Source of the DNA: Planctomycetaceae bacterium
Lineage (GTDB): Bacteria; Planctomycetota; Planctomycetia; Planctomycetales; Planctomycetaceae
Direction of reading: 5' to 3'
NCBI GenBank assembly: GCA_021732995.1
Contig: JAKFWA010000017.1
Location: forward strand, 1 to 64,000
DNA length: 64,000 bases
In this document: positions 46,206 to 55,804 of the stretch, one piece after another
Layout: every line of letters begins with the position of its first letter
How positions within the stretch are numbered: position 1 is the first letter of the stretch
Translations under genes and position numbers: made by a program
Notes under the pieces: generated by a model
Database searches by the model: none
Seen by the model: the letters and a program-made list of their open reading frames with translations, nothing else
Told to the model about the DNA's origin: nothing

Positions 46206-47480
46206 TTAGTGAGCGAGTTCTTCTGATACCGGCTTCAGGTTGTGCTGGTCGTCGAACTGCATGTCGGCGGCTTCGGCGATGATTTCCAGGTCGGGGCGTT
46301 GAGCAATTTCGTCGCGAAACGCCTCGCTGACGAGCACTTCGCCCAGGTGCAGCGTGTCCGAGATATGTACCACGCGGGCGTCTTGAGGCTCACAGATACC
46401 GCAGGACGGCAGGGCTTGTTCGAGCACGTCGCTGTCGGTCTCAAAAAAAGCCGGAATCGCGGCGGCGGAAGGGTGATTGCCGGTAATGCAATTAATCTGA
46501 GTAATATGTCGATTCACAGCCTCTGCGGTGCGACGATTCGTGAATTCGGCCAGTCCGATTCCGGTGCCGTTGCCGTGGGTCTCGTGGGTCAGGCCGCGTA
46601 CAAAAACACGGCGAACTTTATACTCGTCGTTCTCTGTGGCGGCGTGATCGTTGTATTTACGACCAATCACATTGGTATCCATTCCCGTGCCGCTGATGTT
46701 TTTGCCGATGCGATCAATGATCAGCAGTTGGATGTACTGAAACGGCAGACGCGGCATCCACTGGCGGGCAATCTTCAGCAGTTCCGATTCGCGTTCGTAG
46801 AAGTCGTTGGGAGCCACGGCTTCGATCATTCCCGTTTCGTCGAACGCATTCTCCACAATAGCGACGCCCGCGACGATGCGGCATTTCTCCAGGACGGATT
46901 TCGCGACGGCGCGAATGATTTCCAGAAAGCTGAAGTCGGCGATCGCGCGGTGATAGATCTTGGCGCCTTCGTGTTTGCCGAGCCCGATCAGCATCATCTT
47001 GTGCAGGCCAGACTCAACGGGCCCGACGAAGCCCGTGTGCGGCTTGACGCGACCACAGACGATGACGTGATCGCATTGATAAGCGTTCTTGTCGAAGTGC
47101 ACCGGAATGCCCTGCGGCGTGCGGTCGACGATCACGGTTTCCATGCTGGAGCGAATCTCGGCGCCGGTAAAGGCTTCCGTGATGCCATAGTCGGTTAGGA
47201 TTTGTCGCTGGCCTTCGGGGGTTCCACCGCCGTGGCTGCCCATCGCCGGGATGATGATCGGGACCGCGTTCAGCTTGCGCACGTGATCGCAGATCGCCTT
47301 GATGATGATCGCAATGTTGGCGATGCCGCGGCTGCCCGCGCTGATCGCGACGGTCTGCCCGGCCTTCACCTTGGTGCTGAGGTTCAACTTGCTCAACTGC
47401 CGATCGACTTCGCCGGGGATGTCGGCCAGGCGGGGCGCGTCAAACTTCTGGCGTACTCGCAGCATCTTCGGAAATCGCAT
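46206..47480 (-). CDS. LarA-like (DUF2088) protein, possible nickel enzyme
   Basis: 424 residues from the ATG (MRFPKMLRVRQKFDAPRLAD) with AAGGA 6 bases upstream. Two domains resemble the lactate racemase LarA superfamily: an N-terminal segment VKAGQTVAISAGSRGIANI and VPIIIPAMGSHGGGTPEGQ, then DHVIVCGRVKPHTGFVGPVESG and LHKMMLIGLGKHEGAKIYH. LarA family members use a nickel pincer cofactor; cofactor residues cannot be verified here. It may instead be a related DUF362-like protein. Minus-strand neighbour of the lipoprotein gene. Confidence 0.65.
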   Translation of the reverse strand: MRFPKMLRVRQKFDAPRLADIPGEVDRQLSKLNLSTKVKAGQTVAISAGSRGIANIAIIIKAICDHVRKLNAVPIIIPAMGSHGGGTPEGQRQILTDYGITEAFTGAEIRSSMETVIVDRTPQGIPVHFDKNAYQCDHVIVCGRVKPHTGFVGPVESGLHKMMLIGLGKHEGAKIYHRAIADFSFLEIIRAVAKSVLEKCRIVAGVAIVENAFDETGMIEAVAPNDFYERESELLKIARQWMPRLPFQYIQLLIIDRIGKNISGTGMDTNVIGRKYNDHAATENDEYKVRRVFVRGLTHETHGNGTGIGLAEFTNRRTAEAVNRHITQINCITGNHPSAAAIPAFFETDSDVLEQALPSCGICEPQDARVVHISDTLHLGEVLVSEAFRDEIAQRPDLEIIAEAADMQFDDQHNLKPVSEELAH

Positions 47481-47598
47481 CGCGGATCCTTCGGGCAATC
47501 ACAGGGCAGGAGCGTCGGCAAATATGCCGGAGCGTGCATTGTGAAACGCACTTGAGGACGGACGCAAGCGGGGCGGGCGATCAGAAGCCGTTTGACCT

Positions 47599-48486
47599 TC
47601 AGCGGGGCTGGTTCGGCGTCAGCTTCTGCATGTCATTGACCCGGATTACCAGCAGGCGTTGCAGCTTGCCGGACTTGTCCAGCGAGCGGAAGAAAGCATC
47701 GCCGACGGTCTGTGAATCGGTCTCTCCGGCGGTCAGCACGGCCAACTCGCCGATGTTCAGGTTCATCTCGAACTGCTGGTCGTAGAGCGGTTCAACTTCG
47801 GGGGCTCGACGTCGAGTCCAGTTCAGCGGTGTGGCCACCGGTCTCGGAATCGTTTCGCCATGGTGGATTTCCGGCTGGAACTTGAGTTTCACCCAGCCGT
47901 CCTGCTCGCGCTCCACTCGCACGCGAACCACGCACTTCGCTTCTTCGTAGATGCGCGGTTCGAGTGATTTTTCTGAGAAGATGCTCAGCATCGGCTGCGC
48001 GTCAGTGACCTCGATCGGGGCGTCGGATCCCGCCAGCACGCTGATCGTGCGGCCGATGATGCGGCGGGACGAATCGATCGTCTCGGGTTTGCCCGATGAG
48101 AGTTCCAGAAGTTCGGCCAGCGCGCGAGGCGGGTGTGAGCCACAATGTCCGAGTCGCCAGCCGTTGTGCTTGAGCCGCTGTCGAATGTCTGCGGGCATGC
48201 CAGCGATCTGATCAATCTCACGCCACAGGTGATCGCCCATCATGGAGTCATCGGTCGGGCGGTCAACGAACAGCACTTCCAACTGCACGGACTGCTTCGG
48301 AGCCACAATCGGCGGCAGTTTAAATTCATCACGCTTCGTGTGGTTCGTGGTGGAAATCATCTCGCAGCCGCAGAGCACTCCCAACAGCAACAGCCACGCC
48401 ATGCACCATCCGCGCAGCCAGCAGGACCTGCGGGCGCGAGTCAGCGGCGCACACATTGACGTTGCGCATGACACGGGATGAGACAT
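47599..48486 (-). CDS. putative lipoprotein of unknown function
   Basis: 295 residues from ATG 48486; another ATG ten codons later is possible and neither has a strong ribosome site. A basic N-terminus (RARRSCWLRGW) and hydrophobic core lead to a lipobox LLLLGVLCGCEM. The rest has a conserved look (LEVLFVDRPTDDSMMGDHLW, IRQRLKHNGWRLGHCGSHPPRALAELL, ISVLAGSDAPIEVTD), but I do not recognise the family. Possibly an envelope component found in planctomycetes. Confidence 0.7.
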   Translation of the reverse strand: MSHPVSCATSMCAPLTRARRSCWLRGWCMAWLLLLGVLCGCEMISTTNHTKRDEFKLPPIVAPKQSVQLEVLFVDRPTDDSMMGDHLWREIDQIAGMPADIRQRLKHNGWRLGHCGSHPPRALAELLELSSGKPETIDSSRRIIGRTISVLAGSDAPIEVTDAQPMLSIFSEKSLEPRIYEEAKCVVRVRVEREQDGWVKLKFQPEIHHGETIPRPVATPLNWTRRRAPEVEPLYDQQFEMNLNIGELAVLTAGETDSQTVGDAFFRSLDKSGKLQRLLVIRVNDMQKLTPNQPR

Positions 48487-48639
48487 AGGGCGAGACGATC
48501 GAGGAGGGGGAAACGAACTGTGAACGAACGCGGCAGAGGTGCCAAAACTGCGGAAGCATTGAAGGGAGCGGGACTCTATGCCGGTCCGGAAAAATGAGTC
48601 AACTGCGATCTGGAACGGCACTTAGCCCGCTCGCAACGT

Positions 48640-48779
48640 AGGGTGGGACCAGCATTCGAGGTCGTGAGCGGTGGGCCGGCGCGATCGAGCCCTGTTGTTG
48701 GCGGAGGCGTACCGTTGAGCTCTGGTGTTGTCGGATGCGCAGGCCCACCGGGCAATTGCGATCGCTTGTCCCACCCTAC
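48640..48779. repeat. nested inverted repeat, GTAGGGTGGGAC family
   Basis: Outer arms GTAGGGTGGGAC (48640-48651) and GTCCCACCCTAC (48768-48779), inner arms CGGTGGGCC (48669-48677) and GGCCCACCG (48742-48750), all exact. It lies downstream of the DUF1501 gene stop. Confidence 0.85.
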
Positions 48780-48799
48780 TTTGCTGCGGTCGACGCAAT

Positions 48800-50179
48800 T
48801 TACCAGAGTTGACTCAACACCCGACCCGTTGAGATGCGATGCGGCAGACCGTCAGCTCGCAGCACGTTCTGAGCGGGGTCAACACCCAGCGCGGCACAGA
48901 TTGTCGCTGTGACATCGGCAGGCGAAACCGGCGAATCCGTGACGTAGGCAGCCTGCGAGTCTGTCGCGCCAATAACGGTTCCGCGACGCAGGCCGGCTCC
49001 GGCCATCAGGATCGTAAACGCATGTGGCCAGTGATCCCGACTGGCCCACGGCTTTGAGATGCGCGGCGTGCGGCCGAAGTCGCCCATCCACACCACCAGC
49101 GTTTCATCCAGCAGCCCGCGTTCGTCGAGGTCCGCGATGAACGCTGCCAAAGTCTGATCGGCGCGCGGTAGCAGGCTGTCCTGCATCAACGGGAAATGAT
49201 TGCGGTGAGTGTCCCAGGGGTTGTTCGCCAGCTTCGGTCCACGGCCATCCGCCCAGTCCTGCTCTTCGTTGCCCCAATACACGGTGACGAATCGAGCCCC
49301 CGCTTCGACCAGCCTCCGAGCCAGCAACACCGATCGACCGTGTCGATGTCGGCCATAGCGATCCTGCGTCGCTGACGATTCCGTATGCACGTCGAACGCA
49401 CGATCGACCGATTCGCGACTCAGGATGTCGAAGGCTTGACGCTGGAAGTCGTCAAAGCGTTCGCGATTCGCCGCCCGCGAGACCTGATGCTCAATGCCCA
49501 CGTGCTTCAGCAAGTCGGCTCGCGCCGCCTGCCGTCGCAGCGAGATCTCGGCCTGCCGCGCAAACGGCGGTCGAGTGATTTCGCCCGTCGGGCTGATGTT
49601 CACGGCAAACGGATCGCTCGAGGGCCCCAGCACGCCGCCGTTCTGTCCGGGCAGCACGCGAGCCTCCATCGTCATGACATCCGGCAACTGAATGTGCCGA
49701 GGCAATGAAGTTGGAGCGCGATCAGCCTGCGAGAACGCACAACCGATGTGCGGCAAGTCCGTCGCTTCCACCTTCAACCCACCTGCCGAGCTGATATGCG
49801 AATAGCCTGTCAGCATCTGGTAGACGGCCGGATCATGCACCAGCTGGTCATGCTGCACCGACCGGATCTGCAGCAGGTGGTGCATCTGCTGAGCCACTCG
49901 CGGCATCAGTTCCGACACCAGGATGCCGGGCACCGACGTCGCGATCGGCGCGTAGGGACCACGAATTTCCGCCGGAGCCTGCGGCTTCATATCCAGCAGG
50001 TCGATGTGCGACGGACCTCCATCCATATAGAGCAGCACGCACGACTTGGCCTTCGAGAGCACCGTCGACGCCTCTGCCTTCGCGGCACAAGCCTGCAGCA
50101 GTGTCGGCAGCGACAGCGCTCCCAGACTTCCCACAGACAGCAGTTGTCGGCGTGGCAGCACGGGCATGGCGGTTCTCAT
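48800..50179 (-). CDS. DUF1501 (sulfatase-like) protein with Tat-type leader
   Basis: 459 residues. Leader MPVLPRRQLLSVGSLGALSLPTLLQACAA carries RRQLLS, a Tat-like pattern. Then the DUF1501 sequence: SCVLLYMDGGPSHIDLLDMKPQAPAEIRGPY, HHLLQIRSVQHDQLVHDPA, VYWGNEEQDWADGRG, DETLVVWMGDFGRTPRI and RDHWPHAFTILMAGAGLRRGTVIGATD. The fold is related to alkaline phosphatases and sulfatases, and the family is greatly expanded in planctomycetes. Its ATG overlaps the stop of the upstream DMFase-like gene (ATGA). Confidence 0.93.
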   Translation of the reverse strand: MRTAMPVLPRRQLLSVGSLGALSLPTLLQACAAKAEASTVLSKAKSCVLLYMDGGPSHIDLLDMKPQAPAEIRGPYAPIATSVPGILVSELMPRVAQQMHHLLQIRSVQHDQLVHDPAVYQMLTGYSHISSAGGLKVEATDLPHIGCAFSQADRAPTSLPRHIQLPDVMTMEARVLPGQNGGVLGPSSDPFAVNISPTGEITRPPFARQAEISLRRQAARADLLKHVGIEHQVSRAANRERFDDFQRQAFDILSRESVDRAFDVHTESSATQDRYGRHRHGRSVLLARRLVEAGARFVTVYWGNEEQDWADGRGPKLANNPWDTHRNHFPLMQDSLLPRADQTLAAFIADLDERGLLDETLVVWMGDFGRTPRISKPWASRDHWPHAFTILMAGAGLRRGTVIGATDSQAAYVTDSPVSPADVTATICAALGVDPAQNVLRADGLPHRISTGRVLSQLW

Positions 50180-51765
50180 TCCAGAAACTGCTTCAGCACA
50201 TTGGCTGTGATTCGCGACACATGATCGTCGACCGGCAAGGAACTCACGTAAGAGATGGAGCCGACCGAGAACACTCGCCCCTTGCTCGGAGTATCAAACA
50301 ACACCATTTCGGCGCCACCGTCGTCAACATTCAAACCTTTGGCCAGCAGTTTGACGTTCGCGGGAGAACTGGCCGAAACCTTGTCGGTCTCATGCCCGGA
50401 AGCACCGCCCGGGCAACGCTGATGCAGGCACTTCACGCCGAACAGATCACCCGCCTTCAGGCCGGTGCGGTCATAGATCCAGTGTTGAGGTTCAAGCACT
50501 CGATACGGAGCCCCGGTCATCACGCCGCGCGGATCGAAGACGACTCCCAGCAGATTCGCTTCCGATTCATGCCGCAACGCATAGCGACTTTCCGCTCCAA
50601 CCAGTGCGTGCGACAAGCCGCGAATGTTGCCGTTGTGAACGACCATCGTGCCGTCGGGACGGATCTCAACCTCGCAGTTCAGGCCGTTGCCGCCGAGGTA
50701 CATCAGCTTGCCGCCTTCGTGAAACACCCATTGCTTCACGCGTTCGTACATCCGCCGCGTCCAGTATTCCGGATGCACGCTGATAATGAGCACGCGATAC
50801 GCTGAAAGGTTGAGCGTGCCATCATCCAACTGCGGTTCGCTGTAGTAGTCGTACTGAAAGCCGTTGTCTTCGAGCCATCCCAACAGCCGCCACTCGGCCG
50901 ACGCCATGCCACACGCCGTGCGACCTTCAATCGGATCGGTGATGCGTTCCTCAAACGGAATCTGCGAGATCGGTTCGGGACGTTCGAACGACAGCGGAGC
51001 GTAGTTCTTGCACGCCCATGTCGAATGCTCGGCATTGATGTAGCGTCCCAGTTCGAAGCGCGAGTTCACGGTCGGGGTCGGCGGAAACTCATCCGCATGG
51101 ATGTAGTTGCTGCGACCACCGAAGACGTTGTAAGCGTTCCACGTGATGTTCGACGCCAGCACTGCCACCTGGGCCGTCGGCACGGCCGGCGCCACGATCC
51201 ACGGAAAGTTGAACCGCGTGCCCGAGAACGTCCACGCGTGAAAGTAATACAGCCCGCTACGTTGCGGAGCCGTCACCCACTGCTTGTGAGTCGGACTCGT
51301 GTAGCCGACCTTGTTCCACTCAGCGCCGGTGCGGGTGTAGTCACCGTCTGGAGTCACCTGCATCGTCGCCCGCGGACCGTGCTCATCATGCCAGCCCAGC
51401 CCGCGAATAAACTCCTTCGTCCAGCCGTAGCGCCACAGTTCCAGCTTGTATTGTTCAACAGCGTGAACGCGGAATTCGGACTGCTCGCCAGACCGCACCC
51501 ACTTCGGCCAGACGTAGCCCAGCAGACCATCCTGCAGTAACCGAAAGTGATGCGGCTGGCTGACCGGCAATGTGACCCGGCTGCGTTTGGCGCCGAAGCC
51601 CGGCTTCTGCAAGGTCACCGTGTAGGTGCCGGGGGGGAGATCCAGATGCACGGCGCCGGTCGCTCGTGATCGCGTTTCCCATGAACCGCCGCCCGCGTCG
51701 TTGAACTCCAGCAAGACATCCGGCAAGGCGACATAACGCTCGTCACTCACATAGCCAATCAACAT
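50176..51765 (-). CDS. N,N-dimethylformamidase large-subunit-like protein
   Basis: 529 residues from ATG (MLIGYVSDERYVALPDVLLEF) with AAGGA 8 bases upstream. An N-terminal beta-sandwich (AVHLDLPPGTYTVTLQKPGFG, like carboxypeptidase-regulatory repeats) is followed by WKL-type sequence resembling the beta subunit of N,N-dimethylformamidase (LASNITWNAYNVFGGRSNYIH, LLGWLEDNGFQYDYYSEPQL, VLIISVHPEYWTRRMYERVK, GGKLMYLGGNGLNCEV). No signal peptide. Catalysis on formamides is not certain; no small subunit is adjacent. Coupled to the DUF1501 gene. Confidence 0.8.
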   Translation of the reverse strand: MLIGYVSDERYVALPDVLLEFNDAGGGSWETRSRATGAVHLDLPPGTYTVTLQKPGFGAKRSRVTLPVSQPHHFRLLQDGLLGYVWPKWVRSGEQSEFRVHAVEQYKLELWRYGWTKEFIRGLGWHDEHGPRATMQVTPDGDYTRTGAEWNKVGYTSPTHKQWVTAPQRSGLYYFHAWTFSGTRFNFPWIVAPAVPTAQVAVLASNITWNAYNVFGGRSNYIHADEFPPTPTVNSRFELGRYINAEHSTWACKNYAPLSFERPEPISQIPFEERITDPIEGRTACGMASAEWRLLGWLEDNGFQYDYYSEPQLDDGTLNLSAYRVLIISVHPEYWTRRMYERVKQWVFHEGGKLMYLGGNGLNCEVEIRPDGTMVVHNGNIRGLSHALVGAESRYALRHESEANLLGVVFDPRGVMTGAPYRVLEPQHWIYDRTGLKAGDLFGVKCLHQRCPGGASGHETDKVSASSPANVKLLAKGLNVDDGGAEMVLFDTPSKGRVFSVGSISYVSSLPVDDHVSRITANVLKQFLE

Positions 51766-51823
51766 CGTCTGGATCCTTTGGCCGGAGCAGAGCGTTGTCA
51801 GGAGCAAGCGACTGCGGTGCGCT

Positions 51824-52903
51824 CTAGATCTTCAACTCCGGCACTTTGCCGGTAATCGAATACACATACTTCAGAATCTCAAGGAACACGCCGTAAAGAT
51901 CTTCCGGAATCGGCTGCCCGACCTCGACTTCGCGATAGAGACGGCGAGCCAGTTCAGGACGCTCGATGATCGGAATGTTGTTCTCGGCGGCGATCTCACG
52001 CATCTTCAACGCGACGTCATCCAGCCCCTTGGCGATGATGGTCGGCAGCGGGAATTGCGGTGGTTCGTACTTGAAGGCAATCGAAACGTGCGTCGGGTTG
52101 GTCAGCAGAGCGGTCGCGAAGGAGGTCGCTCGAATACTCTTCGCGGCGATCATCTTGCGGTGAGCTTCCCGGCGACGCTGCACAATCATGGGGTCGCCGT
52201 CCATCTCCTTGATTTCGCGTTTGACCTGATCCTTGGTCATCATGATGTCGCGTTCGTGCTTCCACCATTGGTAGCCGTAGTCGGCGGCACCGATGAGCAC
52301 CAGCGCCGTCGCGAGATACATCGCCAGCTTGGTGATGAGGATGCCGACTTCGCCAAACGCGGTCAGCAGCGGTTTCTCAATCATGCCGAGCAGCACGGTC
52401 ATGTGACCGGAGATAAACCACCACGCGACTCCAAACAGCACCGCGAACTTGGCGGTGCTCATGGCCAGTGTGACGATCGCACGCAACGAAAAGAGCCGCT
52501 GCAGGCCGGAGACCGGGTTCACATGGGTGAAGTCAATTCCCATCCGCTCGGTCGAGAACAGGAAACCGACTTGAGCCACGTTGACGAGGATGCCGCCGAT
52601 CAGCAGAGCGGCCATGATCGGCAGCACGTTTGTCAGCGACCACTGCCCGATGTCCAGAAACTGCACGAAAGCCGCATGGTGATCGAGCGGTCGGTCGGCG
52701 GCGGTCTCAAGATGCAGCTTCAGCAGTTCGGTGAGCGCTCTGACGAGTCCGGCTCCCATGCCGTAGAGGATTAGCGCCGTCGCGAGCAGGTGACCGGCGA
52801 GGTTCAATTCCGAGCTGCGCGCGACCCGGCCCATCTTCCGCTGTTCCTGGCGGTGATGATCAGTCGCCTGCTCTGTTCTTTCGCCAAATTCGTCCGATGC
52901 CAT
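51824..52903 (-). CDS. flhB: flagellar biosynthesis protein FlhB
   Basis: 359 residues. N-terminal ERTEQATDHHRQEQRKMGRVARSSEL, four membrane helices, then LQRLFSLRAIVTLAM and the cytoplasmic domain with the autocleavage site TNPTHVSIAFKYE (NPTH). FlhB is the export switch of the flagellar type III apparatus. The injectisome homologue (SctU) is possible, but length and NPTH context favour FlhB. No other flagellar gene lies in the window. It is 58 bases upstream of the DMFase-like gene on the same strand. Confidence 0.9.
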   Translation of the reverse strand: MASDEFGERTEQATDHHRQEQRKMGRVARSSELNLAGHLLATALILYGMGAGLVRALTELLKLHLETAADRPLDHHAAFVQFLDIGQWSLTNVLPIMAALLIGGILVNVAQVGFLFSTERMGIDFTHVNPVSGLQRLFSLRAIVTLAMSTAKFAVLFGVAWWFISGHMTVLLGMIEKPLLTAFGEVGILITKLAMYLATALVLIGAADYGYQWWKHERDIMMTKDQVKREIKEMDGDPMIVQRRREAHRKMIAAKSIRATSFATALLTNPTHVSIAFKYEPPQFPLPTIIAKGLDDVALKMREIAAENNIPIIERPELARRLYREVEVGQPIPEDLYGVFLEILKYVYSITGKVPELKI

Positions 52904-53300
52904 CCGTGCAACTCATCTGCGGCTCAGTTCCATCGAGTTCCGATGACAAGTTGTAAGCCGAGAGTCTGAAATTCGCAGAGACCAGTTTGCGTTCAGCAGC
53001 GATACGAGCCGAACTACGGCTGTATTCCCAGTGCCTGGTCAGCTTTTGATCGCGCTTGCCACACCAGAAGCTTCAGCTTGAGACATCACGAGGCATGTCC
53101 CTCATCGCGGGCTTGTAACGTAGGCTGGGTTTGCGGGTCTTCCGGGGAAATGTCGAACAATCGCCAGCTCGATTGCAGAACCATCCGGCGCGCAGACCGA
53201 TAACTTCGTCTGAATGGAATCAGCTCGAATCGTTGCTGCGAGATGCTCGTTCGCGGGCAACGTGTGAGAGCACTGGCATCCCACGGAATTGGGGCAAGCT
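52904..53300. other. divergent intergenic region, no gene seen
   Basis: 397 bases between flhB and the thioredoxin-YHS gene. Small ORFs on both strands are not protein-like. I see no strong promoter. Confidence 0.5.
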
Positions 53301-54377
53301 ATGCGCGGGCTTTTGAAAATCGCTCTGGTGGCAGGAATTCTGGCTCAAGTTTCCGCACTGCAGGCTGCAGGTGTGGCGCCATCGCCGGTTAAGTGGCAGA
53401 CCAATCTCAAGCAGGCCGCCGTTGAAGCTCAGCGCTCCGGCAAGCCCATCATGGTTCAGATGACTGCCCCCTGGTGCGGTTACTGCCACAAGATGTTGAA
53501 AGAAACCTTCACGGATCCGGCCGTTGCCAAGACCGTGAATGAATACTTTGTGCCGCTGCTGCTGGATGCGGATGAGAATCCGCAGGCGGTTGAGATCCTG
53601 GCGATCAATTCGTTCCCGTCGACGGTCATCATCTCGCCGCAGTACGAAGAGCAGGGACGGCTCAGCGGCTACATCAAGGCTGCCGAATTCAATAAGCGGA
53701 TTGCTCCGTTCTGCAAAACTGCCGCGAAGACAACTTCCGCTGCAACGACCACCGCAGCAGCGACAGCCGCCAAGGCACCGGCTGCGATTGCGAAAGCTCA
53801 ACCCGCACCGGCTCCCAAGGCTGCGGCTGCTCGTCCTGAATTCGAGGACACTCCCGAGTTCACGCCTCCAGAACAAGTCGCTCTGGCTTCCGCCAAAGCG
53901 CCATTGATGCCGGAACCCACAGCGTCTGCTGAAGCTGCGCCTGCATTGAAGCAGACGGCCGCCATCGCTCGTCCTGAGCCAAAGCTGGCCAGCAAGCAGG
54001 CGTTGAAGACCGTTGAGAGTGCCAAGGACACCGCACCCGCGAAGCTGGCGTTTGGTGGCATGTGCCTGGTCTCAATGCAGCAGGGCAAGGAAGTATTGGA
54101 CGGCAGCGCCGAGTTCACTCACACCCACAATGGCCACCAACTGCGGTTCACGTCGGCTGAGCACCTCGCCGAGTTCAAAGGTCATCCTGAAAAGTTCTGG
54201 CCGCTGTTTGACGGTCAGTGCCCGGTCGCGATCGCCCGTGATGAGAAGCAACTGGCGGGCGATCCCGAAGTGGCGGGCCTGTATCATGGCCGTCTGATCT
54301 TCTTCGTGGACGAAGCGCACCGGGATGAGTTTGTGAAGGCCCCGCGCCAGTTTATTCGTCCGGCCCCAGGCAAGTAG
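53301..54377 (+). CDS. exported thioredoxin-fold protein with C-terminal YHS domain
   Basis: 358 residues starting MRGLLKIALVAGILAQVSALQA (signal peptide). Residues about 30-145 are thioredoxin-like with CxxC in MVQMTAPWCGYCHKML and a cis-Pro in NSFPSTVIIS. A long Ala/Pro/Lys-rich linker (about 145-250) leads to a C-terminal domain (GGMCLVSMQQGKEVLDGSAEFTH then HNGHQLRFTSAEHLAEFKGHPEKFW) resembling the YHS metal-binding domain. It may reduce and bind metal-bearing partners in the envelope, which is inference. Downstream on the same strand are mgtE and a redoxin gene. Confidence 0.8.
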   Translation: MRGLLKIALVAGILAQVSALQAAGVAPSPVKWQTNLKQAAVEAQRSGKPIMVQMTAPWCGYCHKMLKETFTDPAVAKTVNEYFVPLLLDADENPQAVEILAINSFPSTVIISPQYEEQGRLSGYIKAAEFNKRIAPFCKTAAKTTSAATTTAAATAAKAPAAIAKAQPAPAPKAAAARPEFEDTPEFTPPEQVALASAKAPLMPEPTASAEAAPALKQTAAIARPEPKLASKQALKTVESAKDTAPAKLAFGGMCLVSMQQGKEVLDGSAEFTHTHNGHQLRFTSAEHLAEFKGHPEKFWPLFDGQCPVAIARDEKQLAGDPEVAGLYHGRLIFFVDEAHRDEFVKAPRQFIRPAPGK

Positions 54378-54455
54378 GTCTTAGCAGTTGCAGATCGGGA
54401 GCTGGCAGTTCACCGTGTGTCGCGCATTGATCCGCTTCGCGTTTGAGACACACTG

Positions 54456-55799
54456 ATGTTTTACCGTTCGTTACTGCTGCCCGATCTGCGCATGAGCCTC
54501 GACGAGAACGATCGCGACGGCATGCGCGAGTTCTGTCATGCGCTGCACCCGGCCATCGTCGCCGAGGTGCTCGAAGAGTTGTCGCCTCAAGACTTGTGGA
54601 AAGTGCTGTCTTCCAGCGACGCCACGAATCAGGCCGTGATCTTCGGGTTCCTGGACCCCAATCGGCAGGTTGAGATTGTTGACGTCGCCGACCGCAAAGA
54701 GTTCACGAAGCTCATTGAAGAGATGGCGGCGGACGAGCGTGTGGACTTCCTCGGGCGGCTGGATGAGGAGCACGTCGAGGCCATTCTGCCGTTGATGGCT
54801 CAAGCCGAGCGGACTGACATCCGCAAGCTGCTCTCCTATCCAGAAGGCAGCGCGGGCGCCTTGATGACGACCGAGTACGCGTCGCTGCCTGCTGCTCTGA
54901 CCGTGGCCGAGGCCTTCGATCAACTGCAGCGTCAGGCTCCGGACAGCGAAACGATCTATTACATCTACATCGTGAACGATGAGCGGCGGCTCAATGGCAT
55001 CGTCACGATTCGTCAGCTCATTCTGGCCAAACGCACGGCCAAGCTGGCCGACATCATGCGCCGCGACGTGTTGTCCGTGCGGGTTGATGACGACAAGGAA
55101 TTCGTGGCCAGCGAAATGGCGCGCTACGACTTCATCGCCATTCCGGTCGTCGACAATCAGAACCGGCTGTGCGGCATCGTCACGCACGACGACGCCATCG
55201 ACGTTATTCAGGATGAAGCTCAAGAAGACGCGATGCGTCAGGCCGCCGTTCAGCCGCTCGAAGAGAGCTACATGGATACGCCGCTGCTGGTGATGGCCCG
55301 CAAGCGCGGCGTGTGGCTGGTCGTCCTGCTATGTGCGGCCTTTGGCAACGCCGCGTTGCTCAAACGCTATGAATGGATCAGCTCGCAATACAAGTGGCTG
55401 CAGTTCTTTGTGCCGCTGGTGCTCGCGAGCGGCGGTAATGCGGGTTCGCAGGCGGCGACGCTGGTCATTCGCGAAATTCACGGCCGTCATCTGACTCGGC
55501 GCGAAAAGTTTTCGCTGGTCGGTCACGAACTGCGCGTGGCGATGATTCTGGGCGTCTGCATGATGCTGGTAGCCCTCACCGGCGCGTTCAGTCTGGTCCC
55601 GAAACTGGAAGCACTTATCGTCGGCCTGACCGTGTTCTCGATGGTCTTCGTCGGCACGCTGACCGGTTCGTCCTTGCCCATCCTGTTCAAGCAGCTTGGA
55701 ATGGATCCCGCCTTGATGTCGAACCCGCTGATTGCCGCGCTGTCGGACCTGATCGGTGTGTTCGTCTTCTATCACGCAGCTCTTTATCTGGTGGGGTAG
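54456..55799 (+). CDS. mgtE: magnesium transporter MgtE
   Basis: 447 residues. N-terminal domain (FLGRLDEEHVEAILPLM, LLSYPEGSAGALMTTEYASLP), a pair of CBS domains (FVASEMARYDFIAIPVVDNQNRLCGIVTHDDAIDVI), then five membrane helices with VPLVLASGGNAGSQAATLVIREI and a C-terminal LSDLIGVFVFY. The acidic LMTTEY linker and CBS pair sense cytoplasmic Mg to gate the pore. Translated from a start with little visible ribosome site. Confidence 0.96.
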   Translation: MFYRSLLLPDLRMSLDENDRDGMREFCHALHPAIVAEVLEELSPQDLWKVLSSSDATNQAVIFGFLDPNRQVEIVDVADRKEFTKLIEEMAADERVDFLGRLDEEHVEAILPLMAQAERTDIRKLLSYPEGSAGALMTTEYASLPAALTVAEAFDQLQRQAPDSETIYYIYIVNDERRLNGIVTIRQLILAKRTAKLADIMRRDVLSVRVDDDKEFVASEMARYDFIAIPVVDNQNRLCGIVTHDDAIDVIQDEAQEDAMRQAAVQPLEESYMDTPLLVMARKRGVWLVVLLCAAFGNAALLKRYEWISSQYKWLQFFVPLVLASGGNAGSQAATLVIREIHGRHLTRREKFSLVGHELRVAMILGVCMMLVALTGAFSLVPKLEALIVGLTVFSMVFVGTLTGSSLPILFKQLGMDPALMSNPLIAALSDLIGVFVFYHAALYLVG

Positions 55800-55804
55800 C
55801 CGCG

